Below are positions 1-9,606 of a stretch of 64,000 nt of DNA, one piece after another. Numbering within the stretch: the first letter of the stretch is position 1; each line of letters opens with the position of its first letter. This DNA comes from Apostichopus japonicus (taxonomy: Eukaryota; Echinodermata; Holothuroidea; Aspidochirotida; Stichopodidae), in contig NC_092580.1 in assembly GCF_037975245.1 (NCBI RefSeq), positions 4,130,501-4,194,500 on the forward strand. Direction: 5' to 3'. The notes under the pieces were generated by a model. It had not been told where the DNA came from, made no database searches, and saw only the letters and a list, made by a program, of their open reading frames with translations. The translations under genes were made by a program, and so were the position numbers.

Positions 1-1021
1 TTCTTGCTGTGTGCTTGTGTACACCTGAAGAGTCAAGTAAAAATCCAATCACGTAGAGCCCGTTGCTATGGTGGCTGTGATACTACAGCCTCGTGCTAAC
101 TGACTCAACGATCGGGTCAATGATCAAGCGACTGTAGTCCACCATGTGCAGTAGTAATTAAATGATTGTTAACGGCTGCTAATGTACTTCAGTAAAAATC
201 TAACATAATATAGACAATTTGTCACAGAAGAACTGATAAAAATAATAAGCTGGCTAAACTGCGTGGGCTACGCCTGGCGTTATTGCTAAAGGCTAGGCTA
301 CAGTATAGATTACACTGTTCTGATATACAATGACATAAAGTTCCTTACGTATGACACTCATAGAATATAAGGCTACAAAATGTCATAAATGTATAAGTTG
401 CATAGATAACACAAAGTTATGCTGTTATGATGCTAGCACTAATTCTTGCGCCCGACTGCCGTTGCTACCACTGGTACAAACTTGAAAGCGAAAAGAAGTA
501 AAGCTTTTTAGTTCGAGCTTGCTCCTCGGAACTATATTGCATGTGTCGTACGTACGATAGTGTTTGTGCAGTCCTATATTGCACTTCTTCTCACAACTTC
601 TCTAAAGAGAAATAGCTAGAAAGTCTGGAAAGAAGTCAAGTTCTCACACCTGTTTCTTTCATCCTGTTGCCATGGTGATGGTACATGTTCTTCCTTCCTT
701 AGCTTTGATATTTCAGCCTGGATTACAGCAGTTATCATTGAATCTGCTGAATTTGCTTCGGGCCATTAATTTACACCTGTTTTCTTTTAATTCTGTTGCT
801 GTGGCAACAGATTTTTCAATGCATTGAATGCATTGAATTCATTGCTTCAATTCCAAGAACTAATTACTACCAAATATGGGCACAAGATTTGTTTCTAAGA
901 AAGGAACAATGTGGAAATATGAACCAAAGCTATAGCAGAATTCTTTGGCAGCTGTACTTAAATAAGCAAAGTTAACCTGATTATTATATCCATTTACTTT
1001 TCTTTTTGAATAATTCCCTAG
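1..1021. other. Upstream IPPK intron (no exon seen)
   Basis: No open frame with splice sites and no IPPK-like block was found here. The right end holds a pyrimidine-rich tract (about 993-1019) running into the acceptor of the first visible exon. A short repeat of the string gcattgaatgcattgaattcattg is seen near 822-845. Confidence 0.6.
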
Positions 1022-1143
1022 CAACGCAGTCTCAGTAATGACAGAGGTGCTGACAAAAGCCTTGCTACATGTGGACAGTATTACAGATGACCGGACACGC
1101 TCTACGGATATATGTGCTGCTAGCTCTTACCATCAAAATTCAG
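1022..1143 (+). CDS. IPPK: IPPK exon (first visible)
   Basis: The acceptor follows the tract ttacttttctttttg and ccctag. Alternative AGs at 1029 and 1035 are possible in the same frame. The exon encodes NAVSVMTEVLTKALLHVDS and then a polar stretch, matching the helical segment of vertebrate IPPK (ELVHVITRVLL) before a variable linker. The donor is CAG|GTAGTT. It ends in phase 1: the final G joins AA of the next exon to make Glu. This exon is less certain than the next three because the family match is short. Confidence 0.68.
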
Positions 1144-4100
1144 GTAGTTATGGATACAGTTTAAATAACCAGAGAGCAAATGCTATGCCTTACTTCTTGA
1201 AAACATAGATGGATACGGTCTGAAATCGACTCATGAATTATTTCAATATGTGACATCATGCGTTCACTGTGTTTGTAAACACACTGAGCATACACTAAAT
1301 CCACACTACCACTACTCTGAAAAAGCTGATCTGCCAAGCATTTGGTTGTACTAATAGGCCTTCAAAACATGAAAAAAGGCAAGTTTCTCCCAATTCCTGA
1401 CCCACAGAAGAAACCAAGTAGATATTAAAGCAGCATTTTGCGTTGGGTCGCTTTTTTCCACTTTTTTAACATGTGCATCGATTTTTTTACATGTATCAAT
1501 CATAAAACAGCAATCTAAGATACCATCCAAGTTTCACCCTGCCAAGAGCGTTAATTAGCGAGTAATTAACGATTTATGTCGATAAATGAGAAGAGTGTCC
1601 TCGACAAATTTCACAGTTAAAATTAATCGCATACAATTCCGCCAAACCCACTAGTTTGAATTCAACCAATCAGAGATGCAGGTTTAGTTATGAGCCGTTG
1701 CTAAAAATAGATTCAAGACTTCGCGTTGGTTGTACCAGGGAGTTGTTATGCAACTCCCTGGTACAACTGCCATATAGACTGTACACAAATCAAGCGTGGT
1801 GTTATATTACGTATCTGTCAATGACGTTCGTAGTGTTTAAATATTCATATTATGGGCGAGGTTTATTGGGTTCCCAACGGAAAATATCTTGGAGAACAAC
1901 AAAGTTGAAAGTTGCAATTTTTTCGACTTTTATGCCACCATTTGAAGTAAAATATAAATAGATTACCTAGTTATGTATGTCGTTATGGCAAAGTGGAATC
2001 AGTGAGGTTGAGAAAAATCATAGAAAAGGACGCAAAATGCTGCTTTAAGCATGGCTCCATGCCATAGTAACCGACAAGATTACGTAAGCGACCTACAAAG
2101 TTAAGAGAAGAAAGGTCGTCTGTGTGGACCATTTTTGGGATGCATTCTCCAATGGAATTTCAGTAGTATTAGTGGAACTGGTACCAACACTATTACTACT
2201 AGTAATGGCCCTAGTTGTCATGTTCATGAGTTTAAGCACTTTATAATACTTTCCAATGTGAAAATGTAGCCTACAGTGTTGATAGACGGAGTTTATTCAA
2301 CAAAATGAGTAGTAATAGTACTACTTGGGCTTATGTACGTACGTATTGTTGGTTTGTCAGCCAGTACAATACAAATGGGCTTATGTACGTATATATTAAT
2401 TGTAGGTTTGTTTCTTGTCATAACCTAGACGGAGCTTATTCAACACAGCGAGTCGTAACAATTCTACATGGGCTTATGTAAATACTTTATTTTTGGTTTG
2501 TGTCATGTCATAGCCTATGCCCGCTCAGGTATAATTTATATCAAATGGGATCCAGTCTACTGTGAAAACTGTGAATAACACTGCGCTTATGACTTTAGAT
2601 ACAGTCTAGTTTTGAATAGCACTGTGCTAACTACTTTAGATAATCTGCACAAAGTGCGATAATGACATTGTATCCTTGTTCGTACTGTAAACAAAAGTTA
2701 TGCTTAAGAGAGTTATTTCTCTTGACATGGTAATGCAGTTGATCTTAGACTTTGGTGTGTAGTGGTATTTTGATATTCTGTTCTTTCTAGAGGATCAAAG
2801 TTGAACGCCATGGATTCTTTTAATTTCATATCAAGTCTGAATAAGAAGTCACAAAAGCATAAAATGCTTCAAGTTTTTTAAAAGGCAACTTTTTTTGAGG
2901 TTAATAATGTATGGCTCGTTATGCAACATAACCTACTGTATATCATGAAAATTTTGACTTTAATAGCCATCTTGTCCTGTTAATCCTCCAATTTTCTCTC
3001 TCTCTCTCTCGCTAGAACCACATAGTTCAGGTCTTCCATCTGGTTGTGTGTTACATTCTGTACTCACTGCTCAATATTTGGATACATCTGGTGTTTACAG
3101 GATATACAAAGACTACAAAACACTTCTTGACTACAAGGAAAGCCATCCAAAACACAAGTATTTCATGTTCTTTTTCAAGTCTTAACATGTATTTTAATTA
3201 TTGTATATTTTTATTATATGTATAAGTTTCTTCTAAGTCTTGTGTGCTGTCTCTAGCTTGTGTACAATCTGTGACACAGCATTTATGCTGCCTGTTGTCT
3301 TAAATAGCCTGGTGTGCTGTATTTTTCTTAGTCTTGTGCCCATGGTGTCTTAGCATATTTGCTGTCTGTTTATTTGCCTTGTATTCAATCTATGTTCAGG
3401 ATATGTGCTGCCTGTTGTCTTAATAGCTTGGTCTTCTGTCTGTTTCTTAAGTCTTGGGTACTTTATGGCTTAGCTGACATGCTGTCTTTTGTCTTAATAG
3501 CCTTGTGTGCTGCCTGTTGTCTTAAGAGCCTTGCCTTCTGTCTGTTTCTTAAGTCTTGTGTACATTATGGCTTAGCACACTTGCTGTCTTTTGTCTTTAT
3601 AGCCTTGTGTTGTCTGAATTGTCTTACAGTAAGAGCCCTTGTCTTCTGTCTGTTTCTTAACTCTCCTTGGCATTGAGTAGACTCAAGATATGTGATGTCA
3701 CAGCCAATTAGTGATGGTTGGCGACCCTAGTGTGGTGTGAGTTTCTTGTTCCTGAGTACTTTTTGTCTTATTATTTGTTTGTGTCTTGTTTAACTTATTT
3801 TGCATTACTTTAGCTATGTACATATTAATTTACCCATAGTCCTCTCTACCAACTATTTTTCGTTTGGCCTGCATCTACGCTAATTTGCAGAAGTGCTTAA
3901 AATTACTTGGCATTTTCATATTAGTTTATGCTTAAGAAGGTATGTTAAATCTATTTTCTAAATTTGCACTCAACTCAGTTTGAAACTTCAGGTAGTAAAT
4001 AAGGAATGGTTTAATGGGTAAGATGGTCTTGGACCTGATGTGATTATGATTAAGGATGATAAAGATTACTACTTTTTTTTAAATATTTAAGATCTCCATA

Positions 4101-5944
4101 GCAGAAAAAAAAACATTTTGATACATCTATAATTTGAATCCTGTTCTAGCAAAATGTGTCCTATAGTTCTTTTACAATTGGTTTAAAGTGTCCTGGAATG
4201 TCTGGTGATATCATTTTGGTTTAGTATCTTGGAATTATTCTAGAATATGATGTTTACATGACCGTTGTAGTTCACAGACATCTGTTTCTTGGTTGTAGTG
4301 ATTGTCACATTGAATTATTATTTTTAATATTTTTCCCCTCTAAAAATACACTTAGATAGAGGAATCTATTTGGGTGTTATGTGAATGTCAAGACAGATCA
4401 ATTTACAAGATTTTAAGAGTCTCTTAAAAAATTTTCCTAAATTTTAGATTTTTTCAACATTTAGCTGAGACCTTAAATTGCCTTCGCTGAGACACCAAGC
4501 CTAGCCTCCTTTGTGTATAAGAATCGGGATTGGAATAATTTGTATACTGATGTAGCACATTGCGTACAAGAAGCAGGATGTGTAACATGGTAATAGAATA
4601 AACCGCTTTTTCTGGTATATATATTAATTTATTTCCTTGTTTTCTTCACCAGGGAACGTCTTCAGGTCGATGGTCCTTATCCCCCGAAATATCTAGCCAT
4701 GGAGAGCCAATCATGCAACAAAACCGAAGACCAACCAGTCAAAGTGCCCCCAGACGTCCTGGAAGGTTTTCAGAAAGTCCGCAATTTTTTAGTGGCCGGT
4801 ACAAGCAAGGACCTCTCCATCATGGTGACATTTCAGAAGCTTCCAAGTAACATAAGGTGAGGGACTCTGAAAATTTAAATCTAAGGCACCCCAATGGAAA
4901 AATATGTTAAGTGGCAATGTTAACAAAATAGAGAATGTTTGCGGTTGAATGGAAATGGAAAGACGGTGTGTATGTAAAGCTGTAAGGTAGCCTGGATGGG
5001 ACATTGAAAGGTATTAATGTTTAACACTCATTTAAGCTTTGTGTCTTTCTCTCCGCACCATATATGTTCAATAATATGGATGGTAGCCTGGAAGCGTCGC
5101 TCTCCTTTGCTCAGTTTAAGTCTTGGTATTAGTTTACTCTTTTCTCTATTTGTAAAATGCCTCTCTCGTTTGTTTGCCTGCCATTGGTTGTGAGATGGGA
5201 TTCAGGATTGGCAGTTAATGCTCAACAGCCTAGCTAACTTTAATGGGATATCTGTTCTACATTTGCAGCACCATCAAATTTTCTTGAACAGAATCTCATT
5301 TTGTTTGTTGCATTTATTGTATAACAGATTGTAACTCTTAAGGAGGTGTGTTGCTTCTCAGAGCCAGTTTGAACACTTCTGCTAAACACTGTTATTGTTC
5401 CATAGCAGAGTTACCTAACCGAGTCAATGTGATATGTAATAGGCTGAGGGTTGCTATTTTAACTAACCGCTGACTCGCCAACTGCTACCTGACCACTGCT
5501 TATTGGAACTAACAACCCAAGTCAGCGACTGACTTTGTACATGGAACGATGGAATTTGTCAAGCTGCTACTCAAATTCATATATATGCATTAGAATCATA
5601 ATGACAATGTTTCTGAAGTAATCAAAACAAAAATAGTAATAATAATCATATTGTTGGGGAGTAAAAACAAATGTGGTAAGGTTCAATGTATCCCCAGCCA
5701 CATGGTGAGAGTCTTTCAAACTATGATATAAAATAATGTGAGATGTCATATATACATACTGATACTCTTTATACATTCCTAATACAGCTCACAGTCCAAG
5801 TACATCACAGTTGGTTCCCTTGGTAACCAATTTCAGCATGCAATAAAGATTGTGGACCTCGACCCCAAACCATCGACCCGTATACCAAAGTATGTCAAAC
5901 TCGAAGATGAAATTTGGCAAAATTACAGATTTGGAGAAAGATGA
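1022..5944 (+). CDS. IPPK: Inositol-pentakisphosphate 2-kinase, C-terminal part (4 exons: 1022-1143, 3016-3157, 4653-4856, 5788-5944)
   Basis: IPPK phosphorylates inositol 1,3,4,5,6-pentakisphosphate at the 2 position to make InsP6. Four exons join in frame (phases 1, 2, 2) and give about 207 residues. Blocks recalled from animal IPPK are visible: SGLPSGCVL followed by YLDTSGVYRIY (vertebrate GLPKGC and IEGLYPLY), ERLQVDGPYPPKYL (vertebrate LQIDGPYD), RNFLVAGTSKDLSIMV (vertebrate TAKDCSIMIAL) and KIVDLDPKPSTRIPKYVKL (vertebrate VLDLDLKPYESIPHQYKL). The N-terminal catalytic half lies left of the window. The in-frame TGA at 5942-5944 falls some 25 residues before the human end, and a different frame continues open to a strong donor at 6000, so the true C terminus is uncertain. 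Family assignment comes from remembered motifs, not a search, but the ordered matches are convincing. Confidence 0.88.
1429..2044. mobile_element. 616-bp TTAA-flanked MITE with central hairpin
   Basis: The element begins AGCAGCATTTTGCGT and ends with the exact reverse complement ACGCAAAATGCTGCT. On both sides it is flanked by TTAA (1425-1428 and 2045-2048). A 15-bp perfect terminal inverted repeat with a TTAA target duplication is the mark of piggyBac- or Kolobok-type DNA transposons. No transposase frame is present, so it is non-autonomous. Close to its centre lies a perfect 17-bp stem with a 5-base loop (1729-1767), and another inverted repeat (gttaattagcgagtaattaac) lies near 1550-1570. 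The 101-codon frame at 1656-1961 lies inside the element and has no support as a gene. Confidence 0.85.
1729..1767. repeat. Perfect 17-bp inverted repeat (hairpin)
   Basis: GTTGTACCAGGGAGTTG at 1729-1745 is followed by the loop TTATG and the exact reverse complement at 1751-1767. It sits near the midpoint of the TTAA MITE and is probably part of that element's fold-back structure rather than an independent RNA gene. Confidence 0.85.
2284..2515 (+). repeat. Imperfect direct repeats (gggcttatgta blocks)
   Basis: The string tgggcttatgta recurs at about 2328, 2378 and 2469, each followed by a t/a-rich stretch and ggtttgt. The string agacggag-ttattcaaca recurs at about 2284 and 2428, roughly 144 bp apart. 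It is a degenerate, partly overlapping tandem repeat of unknown origin inside the IPPK intron. Confidence 0.55.
3016..3157 (+). CDS. IPPK: IPPK exon
   Basis: The acceptor GCTAG follows a (TC)n tract. The exon encodes E-PHSSGLPSGCVLHSVLTAQ, then YLDTSGVYRIYKDYKTLLDY, then KESHPKHK. The GLPSGC and GVYRIY strings match the vertebrate IPPK GLPKGC and GLYPLY blocks with the same spacing. It starts in phase 1 and ends in phase 2 (AA|gtattt; the next exon supplies G for Lys). Confidence 0.9.
3158..4652. other. IPPK intron with a minisatellite
   Basis: The left part holds an imperfect minisatellite (3240-3665). The rest is AT-rich intronic sequence with no exon or element I could define. Confidence 0.6.
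3240..3665 (+). repeat. Imperfect minisatellite, about 102-bp period
   Basis: The phrase tgtgctgcctgttgtcttaa recurs at 3404 and 3506, followed in each copy by cttctgtctgtttcttaagt, then tatggcttag and tgctgtcttttgtct. Shorter, decayed copies flank these. The 105-codon open frame across it (3359-3676) simply reflects the repeat. Confidence 0.75.
4653..4856 (+). CDS. IPPK: IPPK exon
   Basis: The acceptor is TTCTTCACCAG. The exon encodes ERLQVDGPYPPKYLAMES, an acidic/polar linker, then FQKVRNFLVAGTSKDLSIMV. LQxDGPY and the (T/S)(A/S)KD.SIM strings are strong IPPK signatures; the latter is part of the conserved C-terminal inositide-kinase region. The donor AG|GTGAGG leaves phase 2, and the next exon supplies C to make Ser. 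Confidence 0.92.
4857..5787. other. IPPK intron
   Basis: I see no exon, element or strong repeat here. The minus-strand frames at 4789-5004 and 5567-5776 are antisense noise. Confidence 0.6.
5788..5944 (+). CDS. IPPK: IPPK exon with in-frame stop
   Basis: The acceptor is AATACAG. The exon encodes SQSKYITVGSLGNQFQHAIK, then IVDLDPKPSTRIPKYVKLED, then EIWQNYRFGER and TGA at 5942-5944. VDLDPKP followed by (I/R)P-Y-KL is the conserved end of the IPPK fold. From 5911 a second frame (+2 relative) is open through TDDNDDDISCEESICRLE and meets a perfect GTAAGT donor at 6000. This suggests either a natural alternative end or a one-base indel in this copy or assembly. Confidence 0.88.
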
Positions 5945-5999
5945 CAGATGATAACGATGATGACATCAGCTGTGAGGAATCTATTTGTCGGCTTGAGAA

Positions 6000-6005
6000 G
6001 TAAGT
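6000..6005 (+). other. Candidate splice donor GTAAGT after the IPPK stop
   Basis: The consensus donor GAGAA|GTAAGT lies 56 bases after the annotated stop. In the frame open from 5911 it leaves two bases (AA), which would be completed by A from the candidate exon at 28454. It is a sequence observation only; use of this site is inferred. Confidence 0.4.
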
Positions 6006-6593
6006 CTCATTCTGTAGAAGGGAGAGACCCCAGTGGGAAGGTTACCCTAGTGCTCTATATAAGAGAGCTGGTCCAGTTGGAAGGTTACCCTAGTGCTCTG
6101 TATAAGAGAGCGGGTCCAGTTGGATGGTTATCCCAAGTGCTCTGTATTAGGGAGAGGCCCCAGTTGGAAGGTTACCCTAGTACTCTGTATTAGTAGGGAG
6201 AGGCCCCAGTTACAAGATTACCCTAGTGATCTGTATTAGTAGGGAGAGGCCCCAGTTGGAAGGTTACCTCGTGTTCTGTATTAGAAAGAGGCCCCAGTTG
6301 CAAGGTTACCCTAGTGATCTTTATTAGTGGGGAGAGGTCCCAGTTGGAAGGTTACCCTCGTGTTCTGTATTAGAAAGAGGCCGCAGTTGCAAAGTTACCC
6401 TAGTGATCTGTATTAGTAGGGATAGGCCACAGTTGGAAGGTTACCCTTCTTCCCTGTGTACTTAGGGAGAGGTCCCAGTTGCAAGTTTACCCTAGTGTTC
6501 TGTATAAGGGAGAGGCCCCAGTTACAAGGTTACCCTAGTGATCTGAATAAGTAGGGAGAGGTCCCAATTGGAAGGTTACCCTAGTGTTCTGTA

Positions 6594-8152
6594 TTAAGGA
6601 GAGGTCCCAGTTGGAAGGTTACCTTAGTATTCTGTATTAGGGAGAGGCCCCAGTTGGAAGGTTACCCTCGTGTTCTGTATAAGAAAGAGGCCGCAGTTGC
6701 AAGGTTACCCTAGTGATCTGTATTAGTAGGGAGAGGCCCCAGTTGGAAGGTTACCCTCGTGTTCTGTATTAGAAATAGGCCGCAGTTGCAAGGTTACCCT
6801 AGTGATCTGTATTAGTAGGGAGAGGCCCCAGTTGGAAGGCTACCCAAGTGATCTGTATTAGTAGGCAGAGGCCCCATTTGGAAGGTTACCCTTCTTTCCT
6901 GTGTACTTAGGGAGAGGCCCCAGTTGGAAGGTTACCCTAGTGATCTGTATAAGTAGGGAGAGGTCCCAGTTGGAAGGTTACCCTAGTGTTCTGTATTAGG
7001 GAGAGGCCCCAGTTGCAAGGCTACCCTAGTGATCTGTATTAAGGAGAGGTCCCAGTTGGAAGGTTACCCTAGTGTTCTGTATTAGGGAGAGGCCCCAGTT
7101 GGAAGGTTACCCAAGTGATCTGTATTAGTAGGGAGAGGCCCCAGTTGGAAGGTTACCCTAGTGATCTGTATTAGTAGGAGAGGTCCCAGTTGCAAGGTTA
7201 CCCTCGTGTTCTGTATCAGGGAAAGGCCCCAGTTGCAAGGTTACCCTAGTGATCTGTATTAGAAGGGAGAGGCCCCAGTTGGAAGGTTACCCTCGTGTTC
7301 TGTATTAGAAAGTGGCCGCAGTTGCAAGGTTACCCTAGTGATCTGTATTACCCTAGTTACCCTAGTGTTCTGTATTAAGGAGAGGTCCCAGTTGGAAGGT
7401 TACCTTAGTATTCTGTATTAGGGAGAGGCCCCAGTTGGAAGGTTACCCTCGTGTTCTGTATAAGAAAGAGGCCGCAGTTGCAAGGTTACCCTAGTGATCT
7501 GTATTAGTAGGGAGAGGCCCCAGTTGGAAGGTTACCCTCGTGTTCTGTATTAGAAATAGGCCGCAGTTGCAAGGTTACCCTAGTGATCTGTATTAGTAGG
7601 GAGAGGCCCCAGTTGGAAGGCTACCCAAGTGATCTGTATTAGTAGGCAGAGGCCCCATTTGGAAGGTTACCCTTCTTTCCTGTGTACTTAGGGAGAGGCC
7701 CCAGTTGGAAGGTTACCCTAGTGATCTGTATAAGTAGGGAGAGGTCCCAGTTGGAAGGTTACCCTAGTGTTCTGTATTAGGGAGAGGCCCCAGTTGCAAG
7801 GCTACCCTAGTGATCTGTATTAAGGAGAGGTCCCAGTTGGAAGGTTACCCTAGTGTTCTGTATTAGGGAGAGGCCCCAGTTGGAAGGTTACCCAAGTGAT
7901 CTGTATTAGTAGGGAGAGGCCCCAGTTGGAAGGTTACCCTAGTGATCTGTATTAGTAGGAGAGGTCCCAGTTGCAAGGTTACCCTCGTGTTCTGTATCAG
8001 GGAAAGGCCCCAGTTGCAAGGTTACCCTAGTGATCTGTATTAGAAGGGAGAGGCCCCAGTTGGAAGGTTACCCTCGTGTTCTGTATTAGAAAGTGGCCGC
8101 AGTTGCAAGGTTACCCTAGTGATCTGTATTAGTAGGGAGAGGCCCCAGTTGA
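6594..8152 (+). repeat. 781-bp tandem duplication inside the satellite
   Basis: The segment starting gtattaaggagaggtcccag at 6591 recurs at 7372, with the rare variants (ttctttcctgtgtac, accttagtattctg, aaataggccgcag) in the same order 781 bp apart. The junction near 7345-7360 (gtattaccctagttaccctag) breaks the monomer phase and marks the crossover point. Confidence 0.85.
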
Positions 8153-8617
8153 AAGGCTACCCAAGTGCTCTGTATTAGTAGGCAGAGGCCCCATTTGGAA
8201 GGTTACCCTTCTTCCCTGTGTACTTAGGGAGAGGCCCCAGTTGCAAGTTTACCCTAGTGTTCTGACTAGGGAGAGGCCCCAGTTACAAGGTTACCCTAGT
8301 GATCTGTATAAGTAGGTAGAGGTCCCAGTTGGAAGGTTACCCTAGTGTTCTGTATTAGGGAGAGGCCCCAGTTGCAAGGCTACCCTAGTGATCTGTATTA
8401 GTAGGGAGAGGCCCCAGTTGGAAGGTTACCCTCGTGTTCTGTATTAGAAAGAGGCCGCAGTTGCAAGGTTACCCTAGTGATCTGTATTAGTAGGGAGAGG
8501 CCCCAGTTGAAAGGCTACCCAAGTGCTCTGTATTAGTAGGCAGAGGCCCCATTTGGAAGGTTACCCTTCTTCCCTGTGTACTTAGGGAGAGGCCCCAGTT
8601 GCAAGTTTACCCTAGTG

Positions 8618-9606
8618 TTCTGACTAGGGAGAGGCCCCAGTTACAAGGTTACCCTAGTGATCTGTATAAGTAGGGAGAGGTCCCAGTTGGAAGGTTACCC
8701 TAGTGTTCTGTATTAGGGAGAGGCCCCAGTTGCAAGGCTACCCTAGTGATCTGTATTAGTAGGGAGAGGCCCCAGTTGGAAGGTTACCCTCGTGTTCTGT
8801 ATTAGAAAGAGGCCGCAGTTGCAAGGTTACCCTAGTGATCTGTATTAGTAGGGAGAGGCCCCAGTTGGAAGGCTACCCAAGTGATCTGTACTAGTAGGCA
8901 GAGGCCCCATTTGGAAGGTTACCCTTCTTCCCTGTGTACTTAGGGAGAGGCCCCAGTTGCAAGTTTACCCTAGTGTTCTGTATAAGGGAGAGGCCCCAGT
9001 TACAAGGTTACCCTAGTGATCTGTATAAGTAGGAAGAGGTCCCAGTTGCAAAGTTACCCTGGTGTTCAGTATTAGTAGGGAGAGGCCCCAATTGGAAGGT
9101 TACCTAAGTGCTCTGTATTAGTAGGGAGAGGCCCCAGTTGCAAGGTTACCCTAGTGATCTGTATTAGTAGGGAGAGGTCCCAGTTGGAAGGTTACCCTAG
9201 TGTTCTGTATTAGGGAGAGGCCCCAGTTGGAAGGTTACCCAAGTGATCTGTATTAGTAGGGAGAGGCCCCAGTTGGAAGGTTACCCTAGTGATCTGTATT
9301 AGTAGGAGAGGTCCCAGTTGCAAGGTTACCCTCGTGTTCTGTATCAGGGAAAGGCCCCAGTTGCAAGGTTACCCTAGTGATCTGTATTAGAAGGGAGAGG
9401 CCCCAGTTGGAAGGTTACCCTCGTGTTCTGTATTAGAAAGTGGCCGCAGTTGCAAGGTTACCCTAGTGATCTGTATTAGTAGGGAGAGGCCCCAGTTGAA
9501 AGGCTACCCAAGTGCTCTGTATTAGTAGGCAGAGGCCCCATTTGGAAGGTTACCCTTCTTCCCTGTGTACTTAGGGAGAGGCCCCAGTTGCAAGTTTACC
9601 CTAGTG
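8618..9606 (+). repeat. Representative 989-bp, 22-monomer HOR unit
   Basis: Reading the near-identical unit 9607-10594 monomer by monomer gives 22 units. Special members include the ttctgactag monomer, two ttcttccctgtgtacttag monomers, gaaagaggccgcag and gaaagtggccgcag monomers, one ttcagtattag monomer and one atcagggaaagg monomer. Neighbouring HOR copies differ by only a few bases, while monomers within a HOR differ far more. This is the classical sign of recent homogenisation at the HOR level. Confidence 0.85.

Larger units (their letters stand above)
1144..3015. other. IPPK intron holding a MITE and imperfect repeats
   Basis: It holds the TTAA-flanked MITE at 1429-2044, an imperfect repeat block at 2284-2515 and, at its right end, a (TC)n run (about 2996-3010) acting as the polypyrimidine tract of the next acceptor. 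No further exon was found. Confidence 0.6.

Noticed and set aside
1656-1961. 101-codon plus-strand frame
   Set aside because: It lies fully within the TTAA MITE and spans its hairpin; no transposase-like motif.
5948-6193. 81-codon frame after the IPPK stop
   Set aside because: Its first part is the IPPK 3' region in the stopped frame and its second part is satellite.
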